Source: Mercurialis annua (lineage: Eukaryota > Streptophyta > Magnoliopsida > Malpighiales > Euphorbiaceae). Taken from it: a DNA stretch of 64,000 nt. The stretch is taken from contig NC_065577.1 of the NCBI RefSeq assembly GCF_937616625.2, positions 26,487,501 through 26,551,500 of the forward strand, in the 5' to 3' direction. The notes below the pieces were generated by a model. It made no database searches and was not told the DNA's origin. It was given only the letters and a program-made list of their open reading frames with translations. Both the position numbers and the translations under genes were made by a program. Below are positions 13,701 to 28,680 of the stretch, piece by piece. How positions within the stretch are numbered: position 1 is the stretch's first letter; each line of letters opens with the position of its first letter.

Positions 13701-16700
13701 CTAAAAAGACGAAACGTTTCGTATTGTTTCGTAACGTTTGTAAACGTTTGGCTTAACTTGCTAAAAAGGTAAAACGCATTGTTTTGTTTCGAAACCTTTG
13801 GCTTAAATCGCTAAAAATGTGAAACGTTTGGTTTTGTTCCGTAACGTTTTTAAACGTTTGGCTTAAATCGCTAAAAAGGTGAAATGTTTGGATTTGTTTT
13901 GTAACTTTTGTAAACGTTTGGCTTCAATTGCTAAAAAGGTGAAACGTTTGGTTTTGTTTAGTAACGGTTGTAAATGTTCAGCTTAAATTGCTAATAATGG
14001 GAAACGTTTGTTTTTGCTCCGTAACTTTTCAAAACGTTTGGCTTAAAAAGCAAAAAAGGTGAAACGTTTGGATTTGTTTCGTAACGTTTGAAAACGTTTT
14101 GCTTATATTGCTAAAAAAAGTCAAACGTTTGGATTCCTTTCGTAACATTTGTAAACGTTTGGCATAAATCTCTAAAATGGAGAAACGTTTGGATTTATTT
14201 CGTAACGTTTTAAACGCTTGGTTTTGTTTCGTAACGTTTGTAAACATTTGGCTTAAGTCGCTAAAAGGGTGAAACGTTTTGATTTTTTCGTAACGTTTTT
14301 AAATTGTTGGCTTATATCGCTAAAAAGGTGAAACGTTTGGATTTGTTTCATAGCGTTTGTAAACGTTTGGCTTAAATAGCTAAAAATGTGAAACGTTTGG
14401 TTTTGTTCCGTAACGTTTGTAAACGTGTTTGGCTAAAATTTCTAAAAAGGTTAAACGTTTGGATTTATTTTGTAACGTTCGTAAACGGTTGGCTTCAATC
14501 GCTAAAAAGGGGAAACGTTTGGATTTGTTTCGTAATGTTTGCAAACGTTTGGATTTGTTTCGTAACGTTTGTAAACGTTTGGCTTAAATCGCTAAAAAGG
14601 TGAAACGTTTGGTTTTGTTTCTTAACGTTTGTAAACGTTTGGCTTAAATCGATAAAAAGGTGAAACAATTGGATTTGTTTCATAACGTTTGTAAATGTTC
14701 GGCTTAAATCGCTAAAAATGTGAAAAGTTTGGATTTGTTTCGTAACGTTTCAAACGTTTGGATTTGTTTCGTAAGGTTCGTAAACGTTTGGCTTAAATCG
14801 CTAAAAAGGTGAAACGCTTAGATTTGTTTCGTAACGTTTGTAAATGTTTGGCGTAAATCGCTAAAATGGGTAAACGTTTTAAATTGTTTCGTAATGTTTC
14901 TAAACTTTTGGCTTAAATTGCTAAAAAGAAGAAACGTTTGTTTTTGTTTCAGAACGTTTTAAACGTTTGGATTTCATTCGAAACGTTTGGATTTGTTTCA
15001 TAACGTTTGTAAACGTTTGGCTTAAATCGCTAAAAAGGAGTAACATTTGGATTTGTTTCGTTATGTTTGCAAACGTTTTGATTTGTTTCGTAACGTTTGT
15101 AATCGTTTGGCTTAAATCACTAAAAAGGTGAAACGTTTGGTTTTGTTTCTTAACGTTTGGCTTAAATCGATAAAAAGGTGAAACAGTTGGATTTGTTTTG
15201 TAACGTTTGTAAACGTTCAGCATAAATCGCTAAAAATGTTACATGTTTGGGATTTGTTTCATAACGTTTGTAATAGTTTGGCTTAAATCGCTAAAAAGGG
15301 GAAATATTTGGATTTGTTTCGTAACATTTGTAAATGTTTGGCTTAAATTGCTAAAAAGGCGAAACGTTTGGATTTGTTTTGTAACGTTTGTAAAAGTTTG
15401 TCTTAAATCGCTAAAAAGGTGAAACGTTTGGATTTGTTTAGTAACCTTTGTAAACGTTTGGCTTAAATCGGTAAAAAGGGGAAACATTTGGCTTAAATCG
15501 GTAAAATGTGAAACATTAGGATTTTTCGTAACGTTTTTAACTTTTGCTTAAATCGCTAAAATGGGGAAACGTTTGTTTTGGTTTTGTTTCATAACGTTTG
15601 TAAGCGATTGGCTTAAATTTCTAGAAAGGTGAAACACTTGGAATTGTTTCGTAATGTTTAGAAACGTTTGGCTTTGTTTCTTAACTTTTGTAAACGTTTG
15701 GCTTTGTTTCGTAACGTTTGTAAACGTTTGGCTTCAATAGCTAAAAGGCGAAACGTTTCGATTTGTTTCGTAACATTTGTAAACGTTTGCTTAAATTGCT
15801 AAAAAGGTGTAACGCTTGGTTTTGTTTCGTAACGTTTGTAAACGTTTGGCTTCAATCGCTAAAAAGGTGAAATGTTTGGATTTATTTCGTAACTTTTGTA
15901 AACGTTTGGCTTTGTTTCGTAACGTTTGGCTGCAATCGCTAAAAACGGGAAATGTTTGGATTTTTTCTGTAATATTTGTAAACATTTGGCTTCAATTGCT
16001 AAAAATGTGAAACGTTTTGTTTTATTTCTTAACCTTTGTAAACGTTCGGCATAAATCACAAAAAAGGTGAAATAGTTGGATTTGTTTCGTAACGTTTTAA
16101 ACGTTAGGCTTAAATCGCTACAATGGTTAAACGATTGGATTTGTTTAGTAATATTTTCATACATTTGGCTTCAATAAATAAAAAGTTGAAACGTTTGGAT
16201 TTGTTTTGTAACGTTTGTAACGTTTGGCTTAAATCACTAAAAAGGTTAAGCATTTGGTTTTGTTTCGTAACGTTTGTAAACGTTTGGCTTAAATCGCTAA
16301 AAAGGCGAAACGTTTAGATTTGTTTCGTAACCTTTGTTAACGTTTGGCTTAAATCGCTAAAAAGGGGAAACATTTGGTTTTGTTTCGTAACGTTTATAAA
16401 CGTTAGGCTTAAATCGCTAAAAAGGTGAAACGTTTTGTTTTGTTTCGTATTATTTGGCTTAAATTGCTAAAACGATGAAACGTTTGGATTTGTTTCTAAC
16501 ATTTTAAACGATTGGTTTAAATCGATAAAATGGGAAAACGTTTGGATTGGTTTTGTTTCATAATATTAGTAAACGTTTGGCTTTAATTGCTAAAAAGGTG
16601 AAACGCTTGGATTTGTTTCGTAACTTTTGTAAACGTTTGGCTTTTTTTCGTAACGTTTGTAAACGTTTGGCTTTGTTTCGTAACGTTTGTAAACGTTTGG

Positions 16701-19700
16701 CTTAAATTGCTATAATGGTGAAATATCTGGATTTGTTTAGTAATGTTTTTAATAATTTGGCTTCAATAAATAAAAAGCTGAAACGTTTGGATTTGTTTTG
16801 TAACGTTTGTAAACGTTTGGCTTAAATCACTAAAAAGAGGAAACGTTTGGATTTGTTTCGCAACGTTTGTAAACGTTTTTCTTAAATAGCTAAAAATGTG
16901 AAATGTTTGGTTTTGTTCCGTAACGTTTCTAAACGTTTGGCTTAAATCGTTAAATATGTAAAATGTTTGGATTTCTTTTGTAACGTTTGAAACGTTTGGA
17001 TTTCTTTCGTAATGTTTGTAAATGTTCGGGTTAAATCGCTAAAAATGTGAAACGTTTGGATTTGTTTCATAACGTTAAAAACGTTTGGATTTGTTTCGTA
17101 ACGTTTGTAAACGTTTGGCTTAAATCGCTAAAAATTTGAAACGCTTAGATTTGTTTCGTAGTGTTTGTAAACGTTTGGCTTAAATCGCTAAAATGGGGAA
17201 ACGTTTTAAATTGTTCCGTAAAGTCTCTAAACGTTTGGCTTAAATCGCTAAAAAGGGGAAACGTTTGTTTTTGTTTTAAACGTTTGGATTTGATTCGAAA
17301 CGTTTGGATTTGTTTCGTAACGCTTGTAAACGTTTGGCTTAAATCTCTAATAATGTGAAACGTTGGATTTGTTTCGCAACGTTTTAAACGTTTGGTTTTC
17401 TTTCGTAACGTATGTAAACGTTTGGCTTAAATCGCTAAAAAGGTGAAACGTTTGGTTTTGTTTCGTAACATTTGTAAACGTTTAGCCTAAATAGCTAAAA
17501 ATGTGAAACGTTTGGATTTGTTTCGTAACGTTATAAACATTTGGCGTAAATCGCTAAAAATGTGAACATTTGGATTTGTTTCGTAACGTTTTAAACGTTT
17601 GGTTTTGTTTCGAAACATTTATAAACATTTGGCTCAAATCGCTAAAAAGACGAAACGTTTGGTATTGTTTCGTAACGTTTGTAAACGTTTGGCTTAACTT
17701 GCTAAAAAGGTAAAACGCATTGTTTTGTTTCGAAACCTTTGGCTTAAATCGCTAAAAATGTGAAACGTTTGGTTTTGTTCCGTAACGTTTTTAAACGTTT
17801 GGCTTAAATCGCTAAAAAGGTGAAATGTTTGGATTTGTTTTGTAACTTTTGTAAACGTTTGGCTTCAATTGCTAAAAAGGTGAAACGTTTGGTTTTGTTT
17901 AGTAACGGTTGTAAATGTTCAGCTTAAATTGCTAATAATGGGAAACGTTTGTTTTTGCTCCGTAACTTTTCAAAACGTTTGGCTTAAAAAGCAAAAAAGG
18001 TGAAACGTTTGGATTTGTTTCGTAACGTTTGAAAACGTTTGGCTTATATTGCTAAAAAAAGCCAAACGTTTGGATTCCTTTCGTAACATTTGTAAACGTT
18101 TGGCATAAATCTCTAAAATGGAGAAACGTTTGGATTTATTTCGTAACGTTTTAAACGCTTGGTTTTGTTTCGTAACGTTTGTAAACATTTGGCTTAAGTC
18201 GCTAAAAGGGTGAAACGTTTTGATTTTTTCGTAACGTTTTTAAATTGTTGGCTTATATCGCTAAAAAGGTGAAACGTTTGGATTTGTTTCATAGCGTTTG
18301 TAAACGTTTGGCTTAAATAGCTAAAAATGTGAAACGTTTGGTTTTGTTCCGAAACGTTTGTAAACGTGTTTGGCTAAAATTTCTAAAAAGGTTAAACATT
18401 TGGATTTATTTCGTAACGTTCGTAAACGGTTGGCTTCAATCGCTAAAAAGGGGAAACGTTTGGATTTGTTTCGTAATGTTTGCAAACGTTTGGATTTGTT
18501 TCGTAACGTTTGTAAACGTTTGGCTTAAATCGCTAAAAAGGTGAAATGTTTGGTTTTGTTTCTTAACGTTTGTAAACGTTTGGCTTAAATCGATAAAAAG
18601 GTGAAACAATTGGATTTGTTTCATAACGTTTGTAAATGTTCGGCTTAAATCGCTAAAAATGTGAAAAGTTTGGATTTGTTTCGTAACGTTTCAAACGTTT
18701 GGATTTGTTTCGTAAGGTTCGTAAACGTTTGGCTTAAATCGCTAAAATGGTGAAACGCTTAGATTTGTTTCGTAACGTTTGTAAATGTTTGGCGTAAATC
18801 GCTAAAATGGGTAAACGTTTTAAATTGTTTCGTAATGTTTCTAAACTTTTGGCTTAAATTGCTAAAAAGGATAAACGTTTGTTTTTGTTTCAGAACGTTT
18901 TAAACGTTTGGATTTCATTCGAAACGTTTGGATTTGTTTCATAACGTTTGTAAACGTTTGGCTTAAATCGCTAAAAAGGGGAAACATTTGGATTTGTTTC
19001 GTTATGTTTGCAAACGTTTGGATTTGTTTTGTAACGTTTGTAATCGTTTGGCTTAAATCACTAAAAAGGTGAAACGTTTGGTTTTGTTTCTTAACGTTTG
19101 GCTTAAATCGATAAAAAGGTGAAACAGTTGGATTTGTTTTGTAACGTTTGTAAACGTTCAGCATAAATCGCTAAAAATGTTACATGTTTGGATTTGTTTC
19201 ATAACGTTTGTAATAGTTTGGCTTAAATCGCTAAAAAGGGGAAATATTTGGATTTGTTTCGTAACATTTGTAAACGTTTGGCTTTGTTTCGTAACGTTTG
19301 GCTGCAATCGCTAAAAACGGGAAATGTTTGGATTTTTTCTGTAATATTTGTAAACATTTGGCTTCAATTGCTAAAAATGTGAAACGTTTTGTTTTATTTC
19401 TTAACCTTTGTAAACGTTCGGCATAAATCACAAAAAAGGTGAAATAGTTGGATTTGTTTCGTAACGTTTTAAACGTTAGGCTTAAATCGCTACAATGGTT
19501 AAACGATTGGATTTGTTTAGTAATATTTTCATACATTTGGCTTCAATAAATAAAAAGTTGAAACGTTTGGATTTGTTTTGTAACGTTTGTAACGTTTGGC
19601 TTAAATCACTAAAAAGGTTAAGCATTTGGTTTTGTTTCGTAACGTTTGTAAACGTTTGGCTTAAATCGCTAAAAAGGCGAAACGTTTAGATTTGTTTCGT

Positions 19701-22548
19701 AACCTTTGTTAACGTTTGGCTTAAATCGCTAAAAAGGGGAAACATTTGGTTTTGTTTCGTAACGTTTATAAACGTTAGGCTTAAATCGCTAAAAAGGTGA
19801 AACGTTTTGTTTTGTTTCGTATTATTTGGCTTAAATTGCTAAAACGATGAAACGTTTGGATTTGTTTCTAACATTTTAAACGATTGGTTTAAATCGATAA
19901 AATGGGAAAACGTTTGGATTGGTTTTGTTTCATAATATTAGTAAACGTTTGGCTTTAATTGCTAAAAAGGTGAAACGCTTGGATTTGTTTCGTAACTTTT
20001 GTAAACGTTTGGCTTTTTTTCGTAACGTTTGTAAACGTTTGGCTTTGTTTCGTAACGTTTGTAAACGTTTGGCTTAAATTGCTATAATGGTGAAATATCT
20101 GGATTTGTTTAGTAATGTTTTTAATAATTTGGCTTCAATAAATAAAAAGCTGAAACGTTTGGATTTGTTTTGTAACGTTTGTAAACGTTTGGCTTAAATC
20201 ACTAAAAAGAGGAAACGTTTGGATTTGTTTCGCAACGTTTGTAAACGTTTTTCTTAAATAGCTAAAAATGTGAAATGTTTGGTTTTGTTCCGTAACGTTT
20301 CTAAACGTTTGGCTTAAATCGTTAAATATGTAAAATGTTTGGATTTCTTTCGTAACGTTTGAAACGTTTGGATTTCTTTCGTAATGTTTGTAAATGTTCG
20401 GGTTAAATCGCTAAAAATGTGAAACGTTTGGATTTGTTTCATAACGTTAAAAACGTTTGGATTTGTTTCGTAACGTTTGTAAACGTTTGGCTTAAATCGC
20501 TAAAAATTTGAAACGCTTAGATTTGTTTCGTAGTGTTTGTAAACATTTGGCTTAAATCGCTAAAATGGGGAAACGTTTTAAATTGTTCCGTAAAGTCTCT
20601 AAACGTTTGGCTTAAATCGCTAAAAAGGGGAAACGTTTGTTTTTGTTTTAAACGTTTGGATTTGATTCGAAACGTTTGGATTTGTTTCGTAACGCTTGTA
20701 AACGTTTGGCTTAAATCTCTAATAATGTGAAACGTTGGATTTGTTTCGCAACGTTTTAAACGTTTGGTTTTCTTTCGTAACGTATGTAAACGTTTGGCTT
20801 AAATCGCTAAAAAGGTGAAACGTTTGGTTTTGTTTCGTAACATTTGTAAACGTTTAGCCTAAATAGCTAAAAATGTGAAACGTTTGGATTTGTTTCGTAA
20901 CGTTATAAACATTTGGCGTAAATCGCTAAAAATGTGAACATTTGGATTTGTTTCGTAACGTTTTAAACGTTTGGTTTTGTTTCGAAACATTTATAAACAT
21001 TTGGCTCAAATCGCTAAAAAGACGAAACGTTTGGTATTGTTTCGTAACGTTTGTAAACGTTTGGCTTAACTTGCTAAAAAGGTAAAACGCATTGTTTTGT
21101 TTCGAAACCTTTGGCTTAAATCGCTAAAAATGTGAAACGTTTGGTTTTGTTCCGTAACGTTTTTAAACGTTTGGCTTAAATCGCTAAAAAGGTGAAATGT
21201 TTGGATTTGTTTTGTAACTTTTGTAAACGTTTGGCTTCAATTGCTAAAAAGGTGAAACGTTTGGTTTTGTTTAGTAACGGTTGTAAATGTTCAGCTTAAA
21301 TTGCTAATAATGGGAAACGTTTGTTTTTGCTCCGTAACTTTTCAAAACGTTTGGCTTAAAAAGCAAAAAAGGTGAAACGTTTGGATTTGTTTCGTAACGT
21401 TTGAAAACGTTTGGCTTATATTGCTAAAAAAAGCCAAACGTTTGGATTCCTTTCGTAACATTTGTAAACGTTTGGCATAAATCTCTAAAATGGAGAAACG
21501 TTTGGATTTATTTCGTAACGTTTTAAACGCTTGGTTTTGTTTCGTAACGTTTGTAAACATTTGGCTTAAGTCGCTAAAAGGGTGAAACGTTTTGATTTTT
21601 TCGTAACGTTTTTAAATTGTTGGCTTATATCGCTAAAAAGGTGAAACGTTTGGATTTGTTTCATAGCGTTTGTAAACGTTTGGCTTAAATAGCTAAAAAT
21701 GTGAAACGTTTGGTTTTGTTCCGAAACGTTTGTAAACGTGTTTGGCTAAAATTTCTAAAAAGGTTAAACATTTGGATTTATTTCGTAACGTTCGTAAACG
21801 GTTGGCTTCAATCGCTAAAAAGGGGAAACGTTTGGATTTGTTTCGTAATGTTTGCAAACGTTTGGATTTGTTTCGTAACGTTTGTAAACGTTTGGCTTAA
21901 ATCGCTAAAAAGGTGAAATGTTTGGTTTTGTTTCTTAACGTTTGTAAACGTTTGGCTTAAATCGATAAAAAGGTGAAACAATTGGATTTGTTTCATAACG
22001 TTTGTAAATGTTCGGCTTAAATCGCTAAAAATGTGAAAAGTTTGGATTTGTTTCGTAACGTTTCAAACGTTTGGATTTGTTTCGTAAGGTTCGTAAACGT
22101 TTGGCTTAAATCGCTAAAATGGTGAAACGCTTAGATTTGTTTCGTAACGTTTGTAAATGTTTGGCGTAAATCGCTAAAATGGGTAAACGTTTTAAATTGT
22201 TTCGTAATGTTTCTAAACTTTTGGCTTAAATTGCTAAAAAGGATAAACGTTTGTTTTTGTTTCAGAACGTTTTAAACGTTTGGATTTCATTCGAAACGTT
22301 TGGATTTGTTTCATAACGTTTGTAAACGTTTGGCTTAAATCGCTAAAAAGGGGAAACATTTGGATTTGTTTCGTTATGTTTGCAAACGTTTGGATTTGTT
22401 TTGTAATGTTTGTAATCGTTTGGCTTAAATCACTAAAAAGGTGAAACGTTTGGTTTTGTTTCTTAACGTTTGGCTTAAATCGATAAAAAGGTGAAACAGT
22501 TGGATTTGTTTTGTAACGTTTGTAAACGTTCAGCATAAATCGCTAAAA
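7786..22548 (+). repeat. 60-bp satellite, HOR family B (3.4-4.1-kb period)
   Basis: Four successive long units share the same order of variant monomers. The marker ACATTTGGCTTCAATAAATA lies at 8,121, 12,220, 16,161 and 19,533, giving periods of 4,099, 3,941 and 3,372 bp. A second marker, TTTGATTCGAAACG, lies near 9,250, 13,347, 17,288 and 20,660 with the same spacing. The length differences come from deletions at the unit ends. The second unit lacks about 100 bp around 15,490. The third jumps at about 19,275 from the segment matching 11,230 to that matching 11,955. No coding potential beyond repeat ORFs. Confidence 0.93.
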
Positions 22549-25500
22549 ATGTTACATGTTTGGATTTGTTTCATAACGTTTGTAATAGTTTGGCTTAAAT
22601 CGCTAAAAAGGGGAAATATTTGGATTTGTTTCGTAACATTTGTAAATGTTTGGCTTAAATTGCTAAAAAGGCGAAACGTTTGGATTTGTTTTGTAACGTT
22701 TGTAAAAGTTTGTCTTATATCGCTAAAAAGGTGAAACGTTTGGATTTGTTTAGTAACCTTTGTAAACGTTTGGCTTAGATCGGTAAAAAGGGGAAACATT
22801 TGGTTTTGTTTCGTAACGTTAATAAACGTTTGGCTTAAATCGCTAAAAAGGGGAAACGTTTGGTTTTATTTCGTTTCGCTTGTAAACATTTGGCTTAAAT
22901 CGGTAAAATGTGAAACATTAGGATTTTTCGTAACGTTTTTAACTTTTGGCTTAAATTGCTAAAATGGGGAAACGTTTGTTTTGGTTTTGTTTCATAACGT
23001 TTGTAAGCGATTGGCTTAAATTTCTAGAAAGGTGAAACACTTGGAATTGTTTCGTAATGTTTAGAAACGTTTGGCTTTGTTTCTTAACTTTTGTAAACGT
23101 TTGGCTTTGTTTCGTAACGTTTGTAAACGTTTGGCTTCAATAGCTAAAAGGCAAAACGTTTCGATTTGTTTCGTAACATTTGTAAACGTTTGCTTAAATT
23201 GCTAAAAAGGTGTAACGCTTGGTTTTGTTTCGTAACGTTTGTAAACGTTTGGCTTCAATCGCTAAAAAGGTGAAATGTTTGGATTTATTTCGTTACATTT
23301 GTAAACATTTGGCTTATATTGCTAAAAAGGTGAAACGCATGGATTTGTTTCGTAACTTTTGTAAATGTTTGGCTTAAATCGCTAAAAAGATGAAATGTTT
23401 GGATTTGTTTCGTAATGTTTGTAAACGTTTGGATTAGATAGCTAAAAATGTGAAACATCTGGTTTTGTTTCGTAACCTTTGTAAACATTCGGCTTAAATC
23501 GCTAAAAAGGTGAAATAGTTGGATTTGTTTTGTAACATTTTAAACGTTTGGCTTAAATCGCGATAATGGAGAAACGTTTGGATTTGTTTAGTAATGTTTT
23601 TAAACATTTGGCTTCAATAAATAAAACGCTGAAACGTTTGTAAACGTTTGGCATAAATCACTAATAAGGTGAAACGTTTGGATTTGTTTGTAAACGTTTT
23701 TCTTAAATTGCTAAAAATATGAAACGTTCGGTTTTGTTCCGTAACGTTTCTAAGCGTTTGGGTTCAATCGCTAAAAATGTGAAACGTTTGGATTTATTTG
23801 GTAACGTTTGAAACGTTTGGATTTCTTTCGTAACGTTTGTAAACATTCGGCTTAAATCGCTAAAATTGTTAAACGTTGGATTTGTTTTATAACGTTTCAA
23901 ACATTTGGATTTGTTTCGTAACGTTTTTAAACATTTGGCTTAAATCGCTAAAAAGGTGAAACGTTTGTAGACGTTTGGCTTAAATCGCTAAAAAGGTGAA
24001 ACGTTTGTAGACGTTTGGCTTAAATCGCTAAAAAGGTGAAACGTCTGGTTTTGTTTCTTAATGTTTGGCTTAAATCGATAAAAAGGTGAAACAATTGGAT
24101 TTGTTTTGTAACGTTTGTAAACGTTCAGCATAAATCGCTAAAAATGTTACATGTTTGGATTTGTTTCATAACGTTTGTAATAGTTTGGCTTAAATCGCTA
24201 AAAAGGGGAAATATTTGGATTTGTTTCGTAACATTTGTAAATGTTTGGCTTAAATTGCTAAAAAGGCGAAACGTTTGGATTTGTTTTGTAACGTTTGTAA
24301 AAGTTTGTCTTAAATCGCTAAAAAGGTGAAACGTTTGGATTTGTTTAGTAACCTTTGTAAACGTTTGGCTTAAATCGGTAAAAAGGGGAAACATTTGGTT
24401 TTGTTTCGTAACGTTAATAAACGTTTGGCTTAAATCGCTAAAAAGGGGAAACGTTAAGTTTTGTTTCGTTTCGCTTGTAAACATTTGGCTTAAATCGGTA
24501 AAATGTGAAGCATTATGATTTTTCGTAACGTTTTTAACTTTTGGCTTAAATCGCTAAAATGGGAAAACGTGTGGATTGGTTTTGTTTCATAACGTTTGTA
24601 AGCGATTGGCCTAAATTTCTAGAAAGGTGAAACACTTGGAATTGTTTCGTAACGTTTAGAAACGTTTGGCTTTGTTTCTTAACTTTTGTAAACGTTTGGC
24701 TTTGTTTCGTAACGTTTGTAAACGTTTGGCTTCAATAGCTAAAAGGCGAAACGTATCGATTTGTTTTGTAACATTTGTAAACGTTTGCTTAAATTGCTAA
24801 AAAGGTGTAACGCTTGGTTTTGTTTCGTAACGTTTGTAAACGTTTGGCTTCAATCGCTAAAAAGGTGAAATGTTTGGATTTATTTCGTTACATTTGTAAA
24901 CATTTGGCTTATATTGCTAAAAAGGTGAAACGCATGGATTTGTTTCGTAGCGTTTGTAAATGTTTGGCTTAAATCGCTAAAAAGATGAAATGTTTGGATT
25001 TGTTTCATAATGTTTGTAAACGTTTGGATTAGATAACTAAAAATGTGAAACATCTGGTTTTGTTTCGTAACCTTTGTAAACATTCGGCTTAAGCCGCTAA
25101 AAAGGTGAAATAGTTGGATTTGTTTTGTAACATTTTAAACGTTTGGCTTAAATCGCGATAATGGTGAAACGTTTGGATTTGTTTAGTAATGTTTTTAAAC
25201 ATTTGGCTTCAATAAATAAAACGCTGAAACGTTTGTAAACGTTTGGCATAAATCACTAATAAGGTGAAACGTTTGGATTTGTTTGTAAACGTTTTTCTTA
25301 AATTGCTAAAAATATGAAACGTTCGGTTTTGTTCCGTAACGTTTCTAAACGTTTGGGTTCAATCGCTAAAAATGTGAAACGTTTGGATTTATTTGGTAAC
25401 GTTTGAAACGTTTGGATTTCTTTCGTAACGTTTGTAAACATTCGGCTTAAATCGCTAAAATTGTTAAACGTTGGATTTGTTTTGTAACGTTTCAAACATT

Positions 25501-28500
25501 TGGATTTGTTTGGTAACGTTTGTAAACATTTGGCTTAAATCGCTAAAAAGGTGAAACGTTTGTAGACGTTTGGCTTAAATCGCTAAAAAGGTGAAACGTT
25601 TGGTTTTGTTTCTTAACGTTTGGCTTAAATCGATAAAAAGGTGAAACAATTGGATTTGTTTTGTAACGTTTGTAAACGTTAAGCATAAATCGCTAAAAAT
25701 GTTACATGTTTGGATTTGTTTCATAACGTTTGTAATAGTTTGGCTTAAATCGCTAAAAAGGGGAAATATTTGGATTTGTTTCGTAACATTTGTAAATGTT
25801 TGGCTTAAATTGCTAAAAAGGCGAAACGTTTGGATTTGTTTTGTAACGTTTGTAAAAGTTTGTCTTAAATCGCTAAAAAGGTGAAACGTTTGGATTTGTT
25901 TAGTAACCTTTGTAAACATTTGGCTTAAATCGGTAAAAAGGGGAAACATTTGGTTTTGTTTCGTAACGTTAATAAACGTTTGGCTTAAATCGCTAAAAAG
26001 GGGAAACGTTTGGTTTTGTTTCGTTTCGCTTGTAAACATTTGGCTTAAATCGGAAAAATGTGAAACATTAGGATTTTTCGTAACGTTTTTAACTTTTGGC
26101 TTAAATCGCTAAAATGGGAAAATGTTTGGATTGGTTTTGTTTCATAACGTTTGTAAACGATTGGCCTAAATTTCTAGAAAGGTGAAACACTTGGAATTGT
26201 TTCGTAACGTTTAGAAACGTTTGGCTTTGTTTCTTAACTTTTGTAAACGTTTGGCTTTGTTTCGTAACGTTTGTAAACGTTTGGCTTCAATAGCTAAAAG
26301 GCGAAACGTTTCGATTTGTTTCGTAACATTTGTAAACGTTTGCTTAAATTGCTAAAAAGGTGTAACGCTTGGTTTTGTTTCGTAACGTTTGTAAACGTTT
26401 GGCTTCAATCGCCAAAAAGGTGAAATGTTTGGATTTATTTCGTTACATTTGTAAACATTTGGCTTATATTGCTAAAAAGGTGAAACGCATGGATTTGTTT
26501 CGTAACGTTTGTAAATGTTTGGCTTAAATCGCTAAAAAGATGAAATGTTTGGATTTGTTTCATAATGTTTGTAAACGTTTGGATTAGATAGCTAAAAATG
26601 TGAAACATCTGGTTTTGTTTCGTAACCTTTGTAAACATTCGGCTTAAATCGCTAAAAAGGTGAAATAGTTGGATTTGTTTTGTAACATTTTAAACGTTTG
26701 GCTTAAATCGCGATAATGGTGAAACGTTTGGATTTGTTTAGTAATGTTTTTAAACATTTGGCTTCAATAAATAAAACGCTGAAACGTTTGTAAACGTTTG
26801 GCATAAATCACTAATAAGGTGAAACGTTTGGATTTGTTTGTAAACGTTTTTCTTAAATTGCTAAAAATATGAAACGTTCGGTTTTGTTCCGTAACGTTTC
26901 TAAACGTTTGGGTTCAATCGCTAAAAATGTGAAACGTTTGGATTTATTTGGTAACGTTTGAAACGTTTGGATTTCTTTCGTAACGTTTGTAAACATTCGG
27001 CTTAAATCGCTAAAATTGTTAAACGTTGGATTTGTTTTGTAACGTTTCAAACATTTGGATTTGTTTGGTAACGTTTGTAAACATTTGGCTTAAATCGCTA
27101 AAAAGGTGAAACGTTTGTAGACGTTTGGCTTAAATCGCTAAAAAGGTGAAACGTTTGTAGACGTTTGGCTTAAATCGCTAAAAAGGTGAAACGTTTGGTT
27201 TTGTTTCTTAACGTTTGGCTTAAATCGATAAAAAGGTGAAACAATTGGATTTGTTTTGTAACGTTTGTAAACGTTAAGCATAAATCGCTAAAAATGTTAC
27301 ATGTTTGGATTTGTTTCATAACGTTTGTAATAGTTTGGCTTAAATCGCTAAAAAGGGGAAATATTTGGATTTGTTTCGTAACATTTGTAAATGTTTGGCT
27401 TAAATTGCTAAAAAGGCGAAACGTTTGGATTTGTTTTGTAACGTTTGTAAAAGTTTGTCTTAAATCGCTAAAAAGGTGAAACGTTTGGATTTGTTTAGTA
27501 ACCTTTGTAAACATTTGGCTTAAATCGGTAAAAAGGGGAAACATTTGGTTTTGTTTCGTAACGTTAATAAACGTTTGGCTTAAATCGCTAAAAAGGGGAA
27601 ACGTTTGGTTTTGTTTCGTTTCGCTTGTAAACATTTGGCTTAAATCGGTAAAATGTGAAACATTAGGATTTTTCGTAACGTTTTTAACTTTTGGCTTAAA
27701 TCGCTAAAATGGGAAAATGTTTGGATTGGTTTTGTTTCATAACGTTTGTAATCGATTGGCCTAAATTTCTAGAAAGGTGAAACACTTGGAATTGTTTCGT
27801 AACGTTTAGAAACGTTTGGCTTTGTTTCTTAACTTTTGTAAACGTTTGGCTTTGTTTCGTAACGTTTGTAAACGTTTGGCTTCAATAGCTAAAAGGCGAA
27901 ACGTTTCGATTTGTTTCGTAACATTTGTAAACGTTTGCTTAAATTGCTAAAAAGGTGTAACGCTTGGTTTTGTTTCGTAACGTTTGTAAACGTTTGGCTT
28001 CAATCGCCAAAAAGGTGAAATGTTTGGATTTATTTCGTTACATTTGTAAACATTTGGCTTATATTGCTAAAAAGGTGAAACGCATGGATTTGTTTCGTAA
28101 CGTTTGTAAATGTTTGGCTTAAATCGCTAAAAAGATGAAATGTTTGGATTTGTTTCATAATGTTTGTAAACGTTTGGATTAGATAGCTAAAAATGTGAAA
28201 CATCTGGTTTTGTTTCGTAACCTTTGTAAACATTCGGCTTAAATCGCTAAAAAGGTGAAATAGTTGGATTTGTTTTGTAACATTTTAAACGTTTGGCTTA
28301 AATCGCGATAATGGTGAAACGTTTGGATTTGTTTAGTAATGTTTTTAAACATTTGGCTTCAATAAATAAAACGCTGAAACGTTTGTAAACGTTTGGCATA
28401 AATCACTAAAAAGGTGAAACGTTTGGATTTGTTTGTAAACGTTTTTCTTAAATTGCTAAAAATATGAAACGTTTGGTTTTGTTCCGTAACGTTTCTAAAC

Positions 28501-28680
28501 ATTTGGGTTCAATCGCTAAAAATGTGAAACGTTTGGATTTATTTGGTAACGTTTGAAACGTTTGGATTTCTTTCGTAACGTTTGTAAACATTCGGCTTAA
28601 ATCGCTAAAATTGTTAAACGTTGGATTTGTTTTGTAACGTTTCAAACATTTGGATTTGTTTCGTAACGTTTGTAAACATT
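22549..28680 (+). repeat. 60-bp satellite, HOR family C (about 1.6-kb period)
   Basis: Four units start at the same monomer variant (ATGTTTGGATTTGTTTCATA preceded by TTAC) at 22,549, 24,144, 25,699 and 27,294. The periods are 1,595, 1,555 and 1,595 bp. The first about 730 bp of each unit also match the tail of family B (11,138-11,880), so C looks like a B-tail module fused to new monomers and then amplified. The units at about 25,575 and 27,170 give identical 154-residue minus-strand repeat translations. This indicates very little divergence between them. Confidence 0.9.
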
